Source: Pacificoceanicola onchidii
GTDB lineage: Bacteria; Pseudomonadota; Alphaproteobacteria; Rhodobacterales; Rhodobacteraceae
Assembly: GCF_004804335.1 (NCBI RefSeq)
Contig: NZ_SRXY01000005.1
Coordinates: 1 to 64,000 of the forward strand
DNA: 64,000 nucleotides
Direction: 5' to 3'
The notes beneath the pieces are model-generated. The model was given only the letters and a program-made list of their open reading frames with translations. It did no database searches and had not been told where the DNA came from. Made by a program: the position numbers and the translations under genes. Shown here in pieces: positions 8,336 through 16,574 of the stretch (the first letter of the stretch is position 1; the number at the start of each line of letters is the position of its first letter).

Positions 8336-10156
8336 ATGTCCAGACCTGAAATGACCCGCTGGTACACGCCCAAACTGGGGCTGCGCACTGGCGTGCGGGT
8401 TGTCCTGTCCTCCGTCTTTGGCAACTTCGCGGACCGCCGCACGATCATGGCGCTGGAAAGCCCGGCCTCCGATGCCGCGCTTGATCCGGCGATGGATTAC
8501 GGCGGGGTGGTGCCGGAGGGCGGCTTCTGGCTCGATTACATGTCCGACACCGGCGATGGCTATGACGCCACCTTTGCCATGGCGCGGATGCTGGCGCAGG
8601 AGGGCCTGACCCCGGCAGGATCGGAGGAGGCGTTGAAGCAGGGGCGGGTTCTGGTTCTGGGTGGGGACGAGGTCTACCCGGATCCGTCCAAAGACGAATA
8701 TCAACGGCGGTTCATCGACCCGTTCGAAGCGGCGAGCCGGACAGAGCGCGGGGCAGAGACCGGGGGGGCGGACATGTACGCGCTGCCGGGCAACCATGAC
8801 TGGTACGACGGGCTGATCGCTTTTGGACACCTGTTCTGCCGCCGCCGCATCAAGGTGCCGGGGCAGGCTACGGTCTCGCGCCCGGGGCGCAGGATTGGCT
8901 TTTGGAACACCCAGCAGACGCGCAGCTATTTCGCCCTGAAACTGCCGGGCAACTGGTGGCTCTGGGCGGTGGATTCGCAGCTGGCGGGCTATGTGGATCA
9001 GGCGCAGGTCGAGTATTTCGCCCATGTGGGGCGGCACTGGATGGATGCGGGATCCAACGTGGTGCTGGCCGTGTCCAGCCCCGGCTGGGTCGGCGCGGCG
9101 CAGGCGCTGGATCAAAAGGCGTTTTTGCAGTTTGACTATGTCTCAACCCTCGCCGAACGGATCAAGGACCCGGAAGGAAACCCCAAGGACCACCGCGTCC
9201 GGCTCATCCTGACCGGCGATCACCACCACTATGTCCGCTACGAAGAACGCGGGCCGGAGGGGCCGGTGCAGAGCGACGACGGGCAGGCCCCGCGTCCGCG
9301 CACCCTGATCGTTGCGGGCGGTGGCGGGGCTTTTCTGCATCCGACGCATCATCTCGATCCGGTCGAGCGGCATCCGCTCGAAGGCAAGGCAGAAGAGCGC
9401 AACGGACTCACCGAACGCCAGTTCCGCATCGCACACAAGGCCAACGGGGCAGAGGCGCTTTATCCGTCCCGAGACGACTCCCGCGCGCTGACCAAAAACA
9501 ACCTCGCGTTTGCCTTCCTCAACCCTGGCATGACCACAACGCTGTTCGGGATCTACCTGTTTTTCATCTGGACCCTGTCGCTCTGGAGCGAGGCGCTGCA
9601 TGGCCAGACCTTGCTGGCGTTGATCGCCGGGCAAAGCTGGTGGTCCGCGCTGTGCACCTATGCCGGGCTGATCACCCATGCACCGACCCATCTGCTGGCA
9701 GTGCTCGGCAGTTTTGCGGCCTACTACACCTTTACCGGCGCGGCGCGATGGCGGGTGCGCTGGATCGCGGGCGGGCTGCACTGGCTGGCGCAGACGCTGG
9801 GCGCGCTGCTGACCGGTTGGGGGGTGTTGCAGCTTTTCAGCCCGGCGCAGGGCGGGGCCGCGGCATTTCCCGAGTTTCCCATTGTGGTGCTCGGCGCCGC
9901 CTGCGCCGCGCTGGTCTCGGCAACGCTCTTTGGCCTTTACCTGTGGATCATGCTCAACGTCTTCGGCAGGCATTACAACGAGGCGTTTTCCTCCATCCGC
10001 ATTGACCAGTTCCGCAACTTCCTGCGGCTGAAGATCGACGGCAACGGCGGGCTGACGGTCTATCCGATTGGCCTGCGCGAGGTGCCGCGCAGCGATGATG
10101 CCTACCGCGCGCCAAAGCCGGAAATGATCGAACCGCCCATCCACTTCGCCCCCTGA
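8336..10156 (+). CDS. Calcineurin-like metallophosphoesterase with C-terminal membrane domain
   Basis: A 606-residue protein. The N-terminal half is a calcineurin-fold phosphoesterase: TGDGYDAT near residue 79, a GGDEVYPD motif near 108, GNHDWYDG near 152 and GDHHHYVRY near 295 supply the dinuclear metal ligands. The C-terminal half (about 400-550) has four or five hydrophobic helices and anchors the enzyme in the inner membrane. I see no classical signal peptide. It is followed after 30 bases by the GMC oxidoreductase and is divergent from an alpha/beta hydrolase, suggesting a three-gene unit. The substrate is unknown. The start at 8336 has a weak ribosome binding site and could be moved slightly. 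Confidence 0.75.
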   Translation: MSRPEMTRWYTPKLGLRTGVRVVLSSVFGNFADRRTIMALESPASDAALDPAMDYGGVVPEGGFWLDYMSDTGDGYDATFAMARMLAQEGLTPAGSEEALKQGRVLVLGGDEVYPDPSKDEYQRRFIDPFEAASRTERGAETGGADMYALPGNHDWYDGLIAFGHLFCRRRIKVPGQATVSRPGRRIGFWNTQQTRSYFALKLPGNWWLWAVDSQLAGYVDQAQVEYFAHVGRHWMDAGSNVVLAVSSPGWVGAAQALDQKAFLQFDYVSTLAERIKDPEGNPKDHRVRLILTGDHHHYVRYEERGPEGPVQSDDGQAPRPRTLIVAGGGGAFLHPTHHLDPVERHPLEGKAEERNGLTERQFRIAHKANGAEALYPSRDDSRALTKNNLAFAFLNPGMTTTLFGIYLFFIWTLSLWSEALHGQTLLALIAGQSWWSALCTYAGLITHAPTHLLAVLGSFAAYYTFTGAARWRVRWIAGGLHWLAQTLGALLTGWGVLQLFSPAQGGAAAFPEFPIVVLGAACAALVSATLFGLYLWIMLNVFGRHYNEAFSSIRIDQFRNFLRLKIDGNGGLTVYPIGLREVPRSDDAYRAPKPEMIEPPIHFAP

Positions 10157-10186
10157 TCGCACCGGGGCCAGCAGGAGAGCCGACCT

Positions 10187-12472
10187 ATGAAACGCCTGTC
10201 AAAATCCCTCACGGACCTCGAGGCGCAGTATGACGCCATTGTTGTCGGCTCCGGCTATGGCGGCGGCGTTGCCGCCTCGCGGCTGGCGCGCATGGGGCTG
10301 CGGGTGGCGGTGCTGGAACGGGGCCTTGAGATCCTGCCGGGCGCGTTTCCCGATACGCTCTGGGAGGCCAGCCGGGCCTTTCAGGCGCAGGGGCGGATCG
10401 GCCAGATGGGCGATGAGACCGCGCTCTTCGATCTGCATGTGGGGGATGACATCTCCGTTCTTGTGGGCTGTGGGCTGGGTGGCACCTCGCTGATCAACGC
10501 CAGCGTGGCGCTGGAGCCGGATGCCCGCGTTTTCGACGATCCGGTTTGGCCCGATGCCCTGCGCGCGCCGGAGGCTCTGACCGAAGGCTACCGCCGCGCC
10601 AAGGCCATGCTGCGCCCGCGCCCCTATCCCGAAGACTGGCCACAGCTTGCCAAGTATGAGGCGATGAAATCCTCTGGCGCGGCCCTTGGCACCCCGGCCA
10701 AACGCCTGCCGATCAACGTCAATTTCGAGGCCGGCCCCAATGCCGCGGGTGTCGTGCAACCGGCCTGCAACCTGTGCGGCGATTGCTGTTCGGGCTGCAA
10801 CACCGGGGCCAAGACCACCACCGCCATGACCTATCTGGCCGATGCAGTTGCCCACGGCGCGGCGATCTTCTGCGGCATCGGGGTGGATCACCTGAGCCGC
10901 GCCGGGGACGGCTGGCGGGTGGCCTATCGGCTGACGGAAGGCAAGCGGGACCGTCTGGGCGAGGCGTTTTTGCACATCCACGCAGACACCGTGGTGCTCG
11001 GCGCGGGCGCGCTCGGCTCCACCCGCATCCTGCTGCGCTCGCGCGAGGAAGGGCTGGCGCTCTCCCCGGCGCTGGGGGCGCGCTTCTCCGGCAATGGCGA
11101 TGTGCTGGGATTTGGTTACAACAACGACGTTGAAACCAATGCCATCGGCATGGGCGCGCAGAGCATGAGCTATGACGCCTCCGAAGGCAGCCGCCCGCCC
11201 GTTGGCCCCTGCATCGTCGGCGGCATCGACCGGCGCGACACCGAAGACCTCGCCGATGGCATGATCCTCGAAGAAGGGGTCATTCCCGGTGGTCTCGCCA
11301 GTCTCTTGCCTCCGGTCATGGCCGCCGCCGCCGGGGCCTTTGGCGAGGACACGGACAGCGGCGACTGGCTGCCCGAACAGATGCGCGAGCTGACCAGCCT
11401 TGTGTTGGGCGCGCAGCACGGCGCGGTGGCCCATACCCAGACCTATCTGGTCATGTCGCACGATGGCTCCGACGGGCGGCTGGCGCTCGACGGGGATCGG
11501 CTGGCGATCCACTGGCCGGACGTGGGCCACCGTCCACAATTCGAAAAAGTGGCCGACGCGCTGCGCACAGCCACAAAGGCCCTAGGCGGCACCTATGTGC
11601 CCAACCCGCTCTGGACCGATCTCATGGACAAGGCGCTGATCACCGTGCACCCGCTCGGCGGCTGCCCCATGTCTGACGATCCGGGGCAGGGCGTTGTCGA
11701 CGGCGACTGCCGCGTGTTTGACGGGGCGGGTGGACACCATGCGGGGCTGTTTGTCTGCGACGGCGCGGTGCTGCCGCGCTCCGTCGGGGTGAACCCGCTC
11801 ATCACCATCAGCGCCGTGGCTGAACGCGCCATGGCGCGGCTGGCTCAAGCGCGCGGATTGCCGCTCGACACGGACAGCGCCCCGCCACCTCTGCCAGAGC
11901 CGCCCCTGCGCCCCATCGGGCTGCGCTTTACCGAGAAAATGGGCGGGCAAATGACAGGCACAGATGGCCGCGAAGCGGACTGCCATTTTGTGGCGACCAT
12001 CACCATGGAAAACGCGCAGACCTTCTTTGCTGACCGCGAAGCAGAAGCTGAGATCACCGCCACGCTCACCGCCCCGATGATCTCGGATGCGCCGCTCACG
12101 GCGGTGGACGGTCGGTTCAAGCTCTTCTCCAAGCACCCCACCGTGCCTGGCGCAAAGGCGATGGAATACACCATGCCTTGTGTAACCGCCGAAGGTCGGC
12201 CGGTGCTCTTTGTCGGGCGCAAGACAATCCGCGACGATCCCGGATTTGACGTCTGGGCCGACACCACAACGCTGTCCTCGCGCCTTGTCGAAGGCCACGA
12301 TCCGGACGGGCCGATCCTGGCTTCGGGCACGCTGACCATCGCCACCCGCGATTTCATCAAGCAGCTGTCCACGATGGAGGTGCTGAACGCTCCGAACATC
12401 GCAGCACGGCTCAAGACGGTCAGCGGCTTTGCCCGCCTGTTTGGCGGCAAGCTGGCGGAGACCTATCTGTAG
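10187..12472 (+). CDS. GMC-family oxidoreductase, cholesterol-oxidase-like, long form
   Basis: An FAD-dependent alcohol oxidoreductase of 761 residues. The FAD-binding motif VVGSGYGGGVAASRLA is near residue 19. A cysteine cluster CNLCGDCCSGCNTGAK is near 195. The GMC C-terminal signature is TVHPLGGCPM plus VNPLITISAVAERAM near 490-545. A further ~180-residue C-terminal domain with no cofactor motif follows, typical of the long ChoD-like enzymes. AGGAG precedes the ATG. It probably oxidises a secondary hydroxyl on a sterol or another hydrophobic alcohol. The neighbouring hydrolase and phosphoesterase suggest processing of an esterified or phosphorylated precursor (inference). Confidence 0.8.
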   Translation: MKRLSKSLTDLEAQYDAIVVGSGYGGGVAASRLARMGLRVAVLERGLEILPGAFPDTLWEASRAFQAQGRIGQMGDETALFDLHVGDDISVLVGCGLGGTSLINASVALEPDARVFDDPVWPDALRAPEALTEGYRRAKAMLRPRPYPEDWPQLAKYEAMKSSGAALGTPAKRLPINVNFEAGPNAAGVVQPACNLCGDCCSGCNTGAKTTTAMTYLADAVAHGAAIFCGIGVDHLSRAGDGWRVAYRLTEGKRDRLGEAFLHIHADTVVLGAGALGSTRILLRSREEGLALSPALGARFSGNGDVLGFGYNNDVETNAIGMGAQSMSYDASEGSRPPVGPCIVGGIDRRDTEDLADGMILEEGVIPGGLASLLPPVMAAAAGAFGEDTDSGDWLPEQMRELTSLVLGAQHGAVAHTQTYLVMSHDGSDGRLALDGDRLAIHWPDVGHRPQFEKVADALRTATKALGGTYVPNPLWTDLMDKALITVHPLGGCPMSDDPGQGVVDGDCRVFDGAGGHHAGLFVCDGAVLPRSVGVNPLITISAVAERAMARLAQARGLPLDTDSAPPPLPEPPLRPIGLRFTEKMGGQMTGTDGREADCHFVATITMENAQTFFADREAEAEITATLTAPMISDAPLTAVDGRFKLFSKHPTVPGAKAMEYTMPCVTAEGRPVLFVGRKTIRDDPGFDVWADTTTLSSRLVEGHDPDGPILASGTLTIATRDFIKQLSTMEVLNAPNIAARLKTVSGFARLFGGKLAETYL

Positions 12473-12487
12473 CGGCGCGGCCTTGTC

Positions 12488-13453
12488 TCACTTGGGCTTG
12501 CGCGGCTTCCCGCGTTCAAGCTCTGGCGTGATCGGGATATGCTCCGCATCATCGCCGGGCGGCAGGCGGAACGGCCCGTTCTCCCAATCGGCGGCTTTCC
12601 ACGCCTCCTTGGCCTCCTCGATCCGGTCGCGCGAGGATGAGACGAAGTTCCACCAGATATAGCGCCCTTCGTTCATCGTTTCCCCGCCAAGCGCCATCAG
12701 CCGCGCGCCGCGTTCGCCTGCGCGCACAGAAATGCGATCGCCCGGTCGGAACACCATCATCCGGCCCGCCTCAAACACTTCCCCGCCGATCTCTACGGAA
12801 CCTTCGGTCACGTAGAGGCCGCGATCCTCATGATCGTCGGGCAGCGGAAACTGCGCCCCGGCTGCGAGCACCACGTCCACGTAAAACGTCTCGGATTGCA
12901 TGGTGACAGGGCTGGTCTTGCCATAGGCGGACCCAAGGATCAGCTTGGCCGCGACGCCTTTGTCATCCAGTTCCGGCAGCGCCTCTTTCTTGTGATGCTC
13001 GAAATCCGGGGCCATGTCTTCGCGGTCCTCGGGCAGGGCGATCCAGGTCTGGATGCCAAAGAGCTTGTGCCGTGTCGCCCGCGTCTCGGCGCTGGTGCGC
13101 TCCGAGTGGGTTACGCCGCGCCCGGCAACCATCCAGTTCACCTCGCCGGGATAGATCATCTGGTGCGTTCCAAGACTGTCGCGATGCTCGAACTCGCCCT
13201 GATAGAGATACGTCACCGTGCCCAGCCCGATATGCGGATGCGGGCGCACGTCGATGCCGCCATCGGTGATGAACTCCGCCGGTCCCATCTGATCGAAAAA
13301 GATGAACGGGCCCACCATCTGCCGTTTCGGCGAGGGCAGGGCACGGCGCACCTCGAACCCGCCCAGATCGCGGGCGCGCGGGATGATCAGTGTCTCCAGC
13401 CCGTCAAGACCGGCGTTCGGGCAGTCGGGATTCTGCGTGGGATTCCAGCTCAT
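12488..13453 (-). CDS. Pirin family protein
   Basis: A 321-residue bicupin. The N-terminal cupin carries the pirin metal site: the DVRPHPHIGLGT motif near residue 68, a His in EFEHRDSLG and a Glu in YPGEVNWM, followed by GRGVTHSER. The second cupin and a pirin C-terminal region follow. Bacterial pirins act as quercetinases or regulatory redox proteins, and the substrate here cannot be read. It converges on the GMC gene with 15 bases between stops and is the last gene of a minus-strand run with a GNAT protein and an esterase. Confidence 0.92.
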   Translation of the reverse strand: MSWNPTQNPDCPNAGLDGLETLIIPRARDLGGFEVRRALPSPKRQMVGPFIFFDQMGPAEFITDGGIDVRPHPHIGLGTVTYLYQGEFEHRDSLGTHQMIYPGEVNWMVAGRGVTHSERTSAETRATRHKLFGIQTWIALPEDREDMAPDFEHHKKEALPELDDKGVAAKLILGSAYGKTSPVTMQSETFYVDVVLAAGAQFPLPDDHEDRGLYVTEGSVEIGGEVFEAGRMMVFRPGDRISVRAGERGARLMALGGETMNEGRYIWWNFVSSSRDRIEEAKEAWKAADWENGPFRLPPGDDAEHIPITPELERGKPRKPK

Positions 13454-13486
13454 AAGGCGTCTCCTTGGCGGGGGTGGTCCCGCGGT

Positions 13487-13786
13487 TCAAAGATCAACAA
13501 CATCCTCAACCTGCGCCCGGTGGCGCATGGCATAGGCGCGAAAGAACGGGCAGAGCGGCATGATCCGCGTGCCGGCGGCGCGGGCGTCTTCAATGGCGCG
13601 CGCCGCCAATGCGGCGGCCAGCCCTTTGCCGCGCAGGCTGTCCGGCACGCCGGTGTGATCGACGATGATCAGCCTGTCCGAGGCGCGGGAAAAGGTCAGC
13701 TCCGCCTCGTCCTCCGCCCCGGCCACACGGGCCACATACCGGCCTTTGTTGCCGCTGTGATCGGCTTTGATGGTGATATCTCTCAT
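13487..13786 (-). CDS. YjdJ/GNAT-like N-acetyltransferase
   Basis: A 99-residue single-domain GNAT-type protein with the acetyl-CoA loop VPDSLRGKGLAAALAARAIEDAR and a C-terminal CPFFRAYAMRH segment, as in the small YjdJ/Gcn5-related family. It has a 4-base ATGA overlap with the upstream esterase, so the two are co-translated. The acceptor is unknown; short members of this family have been proposed to act on small molecules or protein lysines. Confidence 0.85.
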   Translation of the reverse strand: MRDITIKADHSGNKGRYVARVAGAEDEAELTFSRASDRLIIVDHTGVPDSLRGKGLAAALAARAIEDARAAGTRIMPLCPFFRAYAMRHRAQVEDVVDL

Positions 13787-14427
13787 GCCACGTCTCCCGT
13801 TTGCGCCTCACCGCGCGTCATTGTCGGAGCTTGCAGAAACCCGGCCAGCGCCGTGCCTTCCTCGCGCCGGATCTCATGCCCGCCATCGTGCACAACGGTT
13901 TCCACCGCCGCGCCCTGCGCCCGGGTCCAGCTTACAAGCCGGTCTGTCATGGGCCACGGGCAAATCGGATCATTGCGCCCGGCGGTGATCAGCACCTCTT
14001 TGCCGCGCAGCCCTGGCGCAGGCTCCGGCGTCCATGGGATCAAAGGGTGCAAAAGCCCAATGCGATCAAACAGATCAGGCCGCGCCATCATCACCGAGGC
14101 AAGGATATTTGCCCCGTTGGAATAGCCAAAGCCGTATGCGGGGCTGCCGGGGTGCTGCGCCTTCCATCCTTCAACAAATGCGGCCATCTTCGCCGTGGCC
14201 CGCGCCAGATCGTCCATGTCATAAACGCCCTCACCCGTGCGGCGAAAGAACCGCGCCGCGCCGAACTCGGAGACATCCCCGCGCGGCGAGACAACCCCCG
14301 CCTGCGGCGCGATCTGGCGGGTGAAGTCAAAGAACTGCGTCTCATCTCCGCCGGTGCCGTGAAAGGCAAAGATCAATGGCGCGCCGCCGGTCGGGGCGTG
14401 GGAAAGGTGGTGGTAGGTCTCGGTCAT
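13783..14427 (-). CDS. Phospholipase/carboxylesterase-like alpha/beta hydrolase
   Basis: A 214-residue serine hydrolase of the LysoPLA/dienelactone-hydrolase type. The oxyanion region is FAFHGTGGDE, the nucleophile elbow GYSNGAN, the acidic residue lies in AGRNDPICP and the catalytic His in HDGGHEI. The ATG at 14427 is preferred because AAGGG lies 8 bases upstream; an in-frame GTG three codons earlier also exists. In similar gene orders this hydrolase accompanies a glyoxalase-fold dioxygenase of the MhqO type, as it does here, suggesting quinone or aromatic electrophile metabolism (MhqD-like). That link is inference. Confidence 0.8.
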   Translation of the reverse strand: MTETYHHLSHAPTGGAPLIFAFHGTGGDETQFFDFTRQIAPQAGVVSPRGDVSEFGAARFFRRTGEGVYDMDDLARATAKMAAFVEGWKAQHPGSPAYGFGYSNGANILASVMMARPDLFDRIGLLHPLIPWTPEPAPGLRGKEVLITAGRNDPICPWPMTDRLVSWTRAQGAAVETVVHDGGHEIRREEGTALAGFLQAPTMTRGEAQTGDVA

Positions 14428-14447
14428 GGAAGGCACCCTTTGATTAA

Positions 14448-14491
14448 GCGCGGCGACCCATCAGGGACATTTGCGCGGCGACCCATCAGGG
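14448..14491. repeat. 19-bp direct repeat, two tandem copies
   Basis: GCGCGGCGACCCATCAGGG occurs at 14448-14466 and again at 14473-14491, a 25-base period, in the short gap between the dioxygenase gene and the hydrolase gene. It looks like a local slippage duplication. No function is evident. Confidence 0.7.
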
Positions 14492-14503
14492 TCGACAAGC
14501 GGG

Positions 14504-15433
14504 TCATGCAATCTCTGGCAGCCCTTTTTCGATCTGTGCGCGGAAGGGGCGATAGCGCTCGGGCAGCTTCAACGCCTCACCCAGATGCGCCGTGTCCTCG
14601 TCCCGGTCAAACCCGGGCTCATTGGTGGCAATCTCGAACAGAACTCCTCCCGGCGTGCGGAAATAAATCGCCCAGAAGTAATCGCGGTCAATGACCGGCG
14701 TCACCTGATAGCCCGTGTCCATCAGCGCCTTGCGCACCTCAAGCTGCGCCGCGCGGTCCTCCACGGCAAAAGCGATGTGATGCACCGATCCCGCGCCCTG
14801 CTGCGCCTGACCGGCGCTTGGCAACTCTTCGAGATCAATGGTGCGCGCCGCATTGCCGTCCTCAATCCGGTAGCGGGTCACAGCGCCCTCGCGCTCGCCC
14901 TTCTCGTACCCCATGAACTGCAGCAATTCGCCCGTCGCCGCCGCGTCCCGCAGCCGGAAGCGTGCGCCGTGAAAGCCAAGGATGCCTTCGCCCGAGCCAA
15001 CACCGTCCCCGGTCCAGGCGATCCGGCCTTCGTCCTCGGCCTCGACCAGAGCAAAATCATCGCCATCCGGTCCGTCGAAATTCAGCCGGGCTTCACCCAG
15101 AAAACTGTCCGTTTTCAGACCTGTAACCCCCTTGGTCGTCAGGTGCTCCTGCCAGAAGCCCAGCGATCCCTTCGGCACGGCAAACTCCGTCACACCAACC
15201 TCGCCGGTCCCGCGCGTGCCGCGCGGCATCTGGCCAAAGGGAAAGGTGGTCATGACCGATCCCGGCGTGCCGTGTTCGTCGCCGAAATAGAGGTGATACA
15301 CCTCCGGCGCGTCGAAATTCACGGTCTTCTTGACCCGGCGCAGGCCGAGCGTATCGGTGAAGAAGCGATTGTTTTGATTGGCATCCCCGGCCATCGAGGT
15401 GACGTGATGCAGACCTTTGATGTGCTTTTCCAT
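14504..15433 (-). CDS. Ring-cleaving dioxygenase of the glyoxalase/VOC fold (MhqO-like)
   Basis: A 309-residue two-domain vicinal-oxygen-chelate protein. Each half begins with a metal His: IKGLHHVTSMAGD at the N-terminus and VHHIAFAVED in the second half. The Glu ligand is in PGGVLFEIATNEPGF. This architecture is that of MhqO/MhqA-type hydroquinone or quinone dioxygenases. The start at 15433 follows AGGAGACGCGCC; a longer frame to 15478 has no ribosome binding site. It is divergent from a LysR gene, which probably controls it in response to an aromatic electrophile. Confidence 0.85.
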   Translation of the reverse strand: MEKHIKGLHHVTSMAGDANQNNRFFTDTLGLRRVKKTVNFDAPEVYHLYFGDEHGTPGSVMTTFPFGQMPRGTRGTGEVGVTEFAVPKGSLGFWQEHLTTKGVTGLKTDSFLGEARLNFDGPDGDDFALVEAEDEGRIAWTGDGVGSGEGILGFHGARFRLRDAAATGELLQFMGYEKGEREGAVTRYRIEDGNAARTIDLEELPSAGQAQQGAGSVHHIAFAVEDRAAQLEVRKALMDTGYQVTPVIDRDYFWAIYFRTPGGVLFEIATNEPGFDRDEDTAHLGEALKLPERYRPFRAQIEKGLPEIA

Positions 15434-15485
15434 GGCGCGTCTCCTGTGTTCTGTTGAAACCAGACTTAACGCCTCCATTATGAAA

Positions 15486-15529
15486 ATCTATAGATCGTAA
15501 TTTGCATTCATTATTGCGAGAATGATAAT
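15486..15529. promoter_or_regulatory. Palindromes in the dioxygenase/LysR divergent promoter
   Basis: The AT-rich spacer holds a perfect palindrome ATCTATAGAT (15486-15495) and a longer imperfect one with ATTAT at 15510-15514 and ATAAT at 15525-15529. The second includes the T-N11-A geometry expected of a LysR box. Both sit between divergent start codons and are the natural binding sites for the adjacent LysR protein. Confidence 0.5.
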
Positions 15530-15538
15530 AGTGGCGTC

Positions 15539-16444
15539 ATGCAAGATCTCAAACCCATCAGAACCTTCCTCGAAGTGGCCGAACGGCAGAGCTTCAGCGC
15601 CGCCGCCAAGGCGCTCGGGCTGACCCCGGCTTCCGTCACGCGGATCGTGGCGAAACTGGAGGAAGACCTTGGCCGCCAACTGCTCCTGCGCACCACACGG
15701 CAAGTCTCCATGACCTCCGCCGGGGCGCTTGTGGCAGCGCGCTACAGGCCGCTGGTTGCGGCCTTCGATCAGGCCGGGGAGGATCTCAGCCGCGAGATGA
15801 TGTCCCATCGCGGGCGGCTCTCGATCAACGCGCCCATGTCTTTTGGCCTGCGTGTCATGCCGGGTCTGGTGGAGGCGTTCCGGCTGGCCTATCCGAACAT
15901 TGATCTCAACATCCAGATGACCGACAGGCTGGTGGATGTGGTGGCCGAACGCTGTGATCTGGCGATCCGCGTCTCGCGCCCGCCGCAGGACAAATCAACG
16001 ATCTGGCGCAAGCTTTGCGAGGTGCCGATGCGCGCCGTCGCCGCGCCCGCCCTGTTTGACCGCGCCCCGCGCCCGCAATCCCCAGATGACCTCGACCCGG
16101 CACTCTGCCTGTCTTACGGCGCGGGAGAGGCGCCCGAGGTCTGGCGGTTTGAAAAGGGCGGTCTCAAACGTCCGGTCACGGCGGGGCAGGGCGTGCATAC
16201 CAACAACGGCGATCTGCTCTATCAACTGGCGCTTTCAGGGGCGGGGATCGTGGTTCTGCCCGGCTTCCACGCCGATGAGGGGGTCAAGGCGGGGCTGATC
16301 GAGGAAGTTTTGCCAGATTGGACCTTGCCGCCGCTCTGGCTGTCGCTGTTCTATCCGCCATATGAGGCCCTGCCGCCGCTGGTCGCCACCTTTGCGGAAT
16401 TCTTCGAAGGCTTCCTCGGCGACGAAGCAGGGTTCGAGTTCTGA
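15539..16444 (+). CDS. LysR-family transcriptional regulator
   Basis: A 301-residue LysR protein. The N-terminal winged helix is FLEVAERQSFSAAAKALGLT followed by VTRIVAKLEEDLGRQLL, and a periplasmic-binding-like effector domain follows, of the subclass often linked to aromatic or electrophile metabolism (SINAPMSFGLRVMPGL near residue 97). It is divergent from the glyoxalase-fold dioxygenase, and the shared spacer holds palindromes. The effector is unknown. Confidence 0.9.
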   Translation: MQDLKPIRTFLEVAERQSFSAAAKALGLTPASVTRIVAKLEEDLGRQLLLRTTRQVSMTSAGALVAARYRPLVAAFDQAGEDLSREMMSHRGRLSINAPMSFGLRVMPGLVEAFRLAYPNIDLNIQMTDRLVDVVAERCDLAIRVSRPPQDKSTIWRKLCEVPMRAVAAPALFDRAPRPQSPDDLDPALCLSYGAGEAPEVWRFEKGGLKRPVTAGQGVHTNNGDLLYQLALSGAGIVVLPGFHADEGVKAGLIEEVLPDWTLPPLWLSLFYPPYEALPPLVATFAEFFEGFLGDEAGFEF

Positions 16445-16518
16445 AGCTTTCTCCGACTTCCCGATCCAACGCAGTTCCGAATTCGATCCGGCGCCGCCTC
16501 CTGCACCGTCGTGCAAAA

Positions 16519-16545
16519 AGACCCCGCACAAGGCGCGCGGGGTCT
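16519..16545 (-). terminator. Rho-independent terminator for the aldehyde dehydrogenase gene
   Basis: A 9-bp perfect stem AGACCCCGC/GCGGGGTCT with a 9-base loop is followed on the minus strand by a run of five Ts. It is 30 bases beyond the stop codon of the aldehyde dehydrogenase. Confidence 0.8.
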
Positions 16546-16574
16546 CAAGCTTCGGTTTTCCATCCTGGGAGGGA

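Noticed and set aside
14448-14491. Start of a CRISPR array
   Set aside because: Only two 19-base copies with a 6-base spacer; no further repeats and no cas genes.
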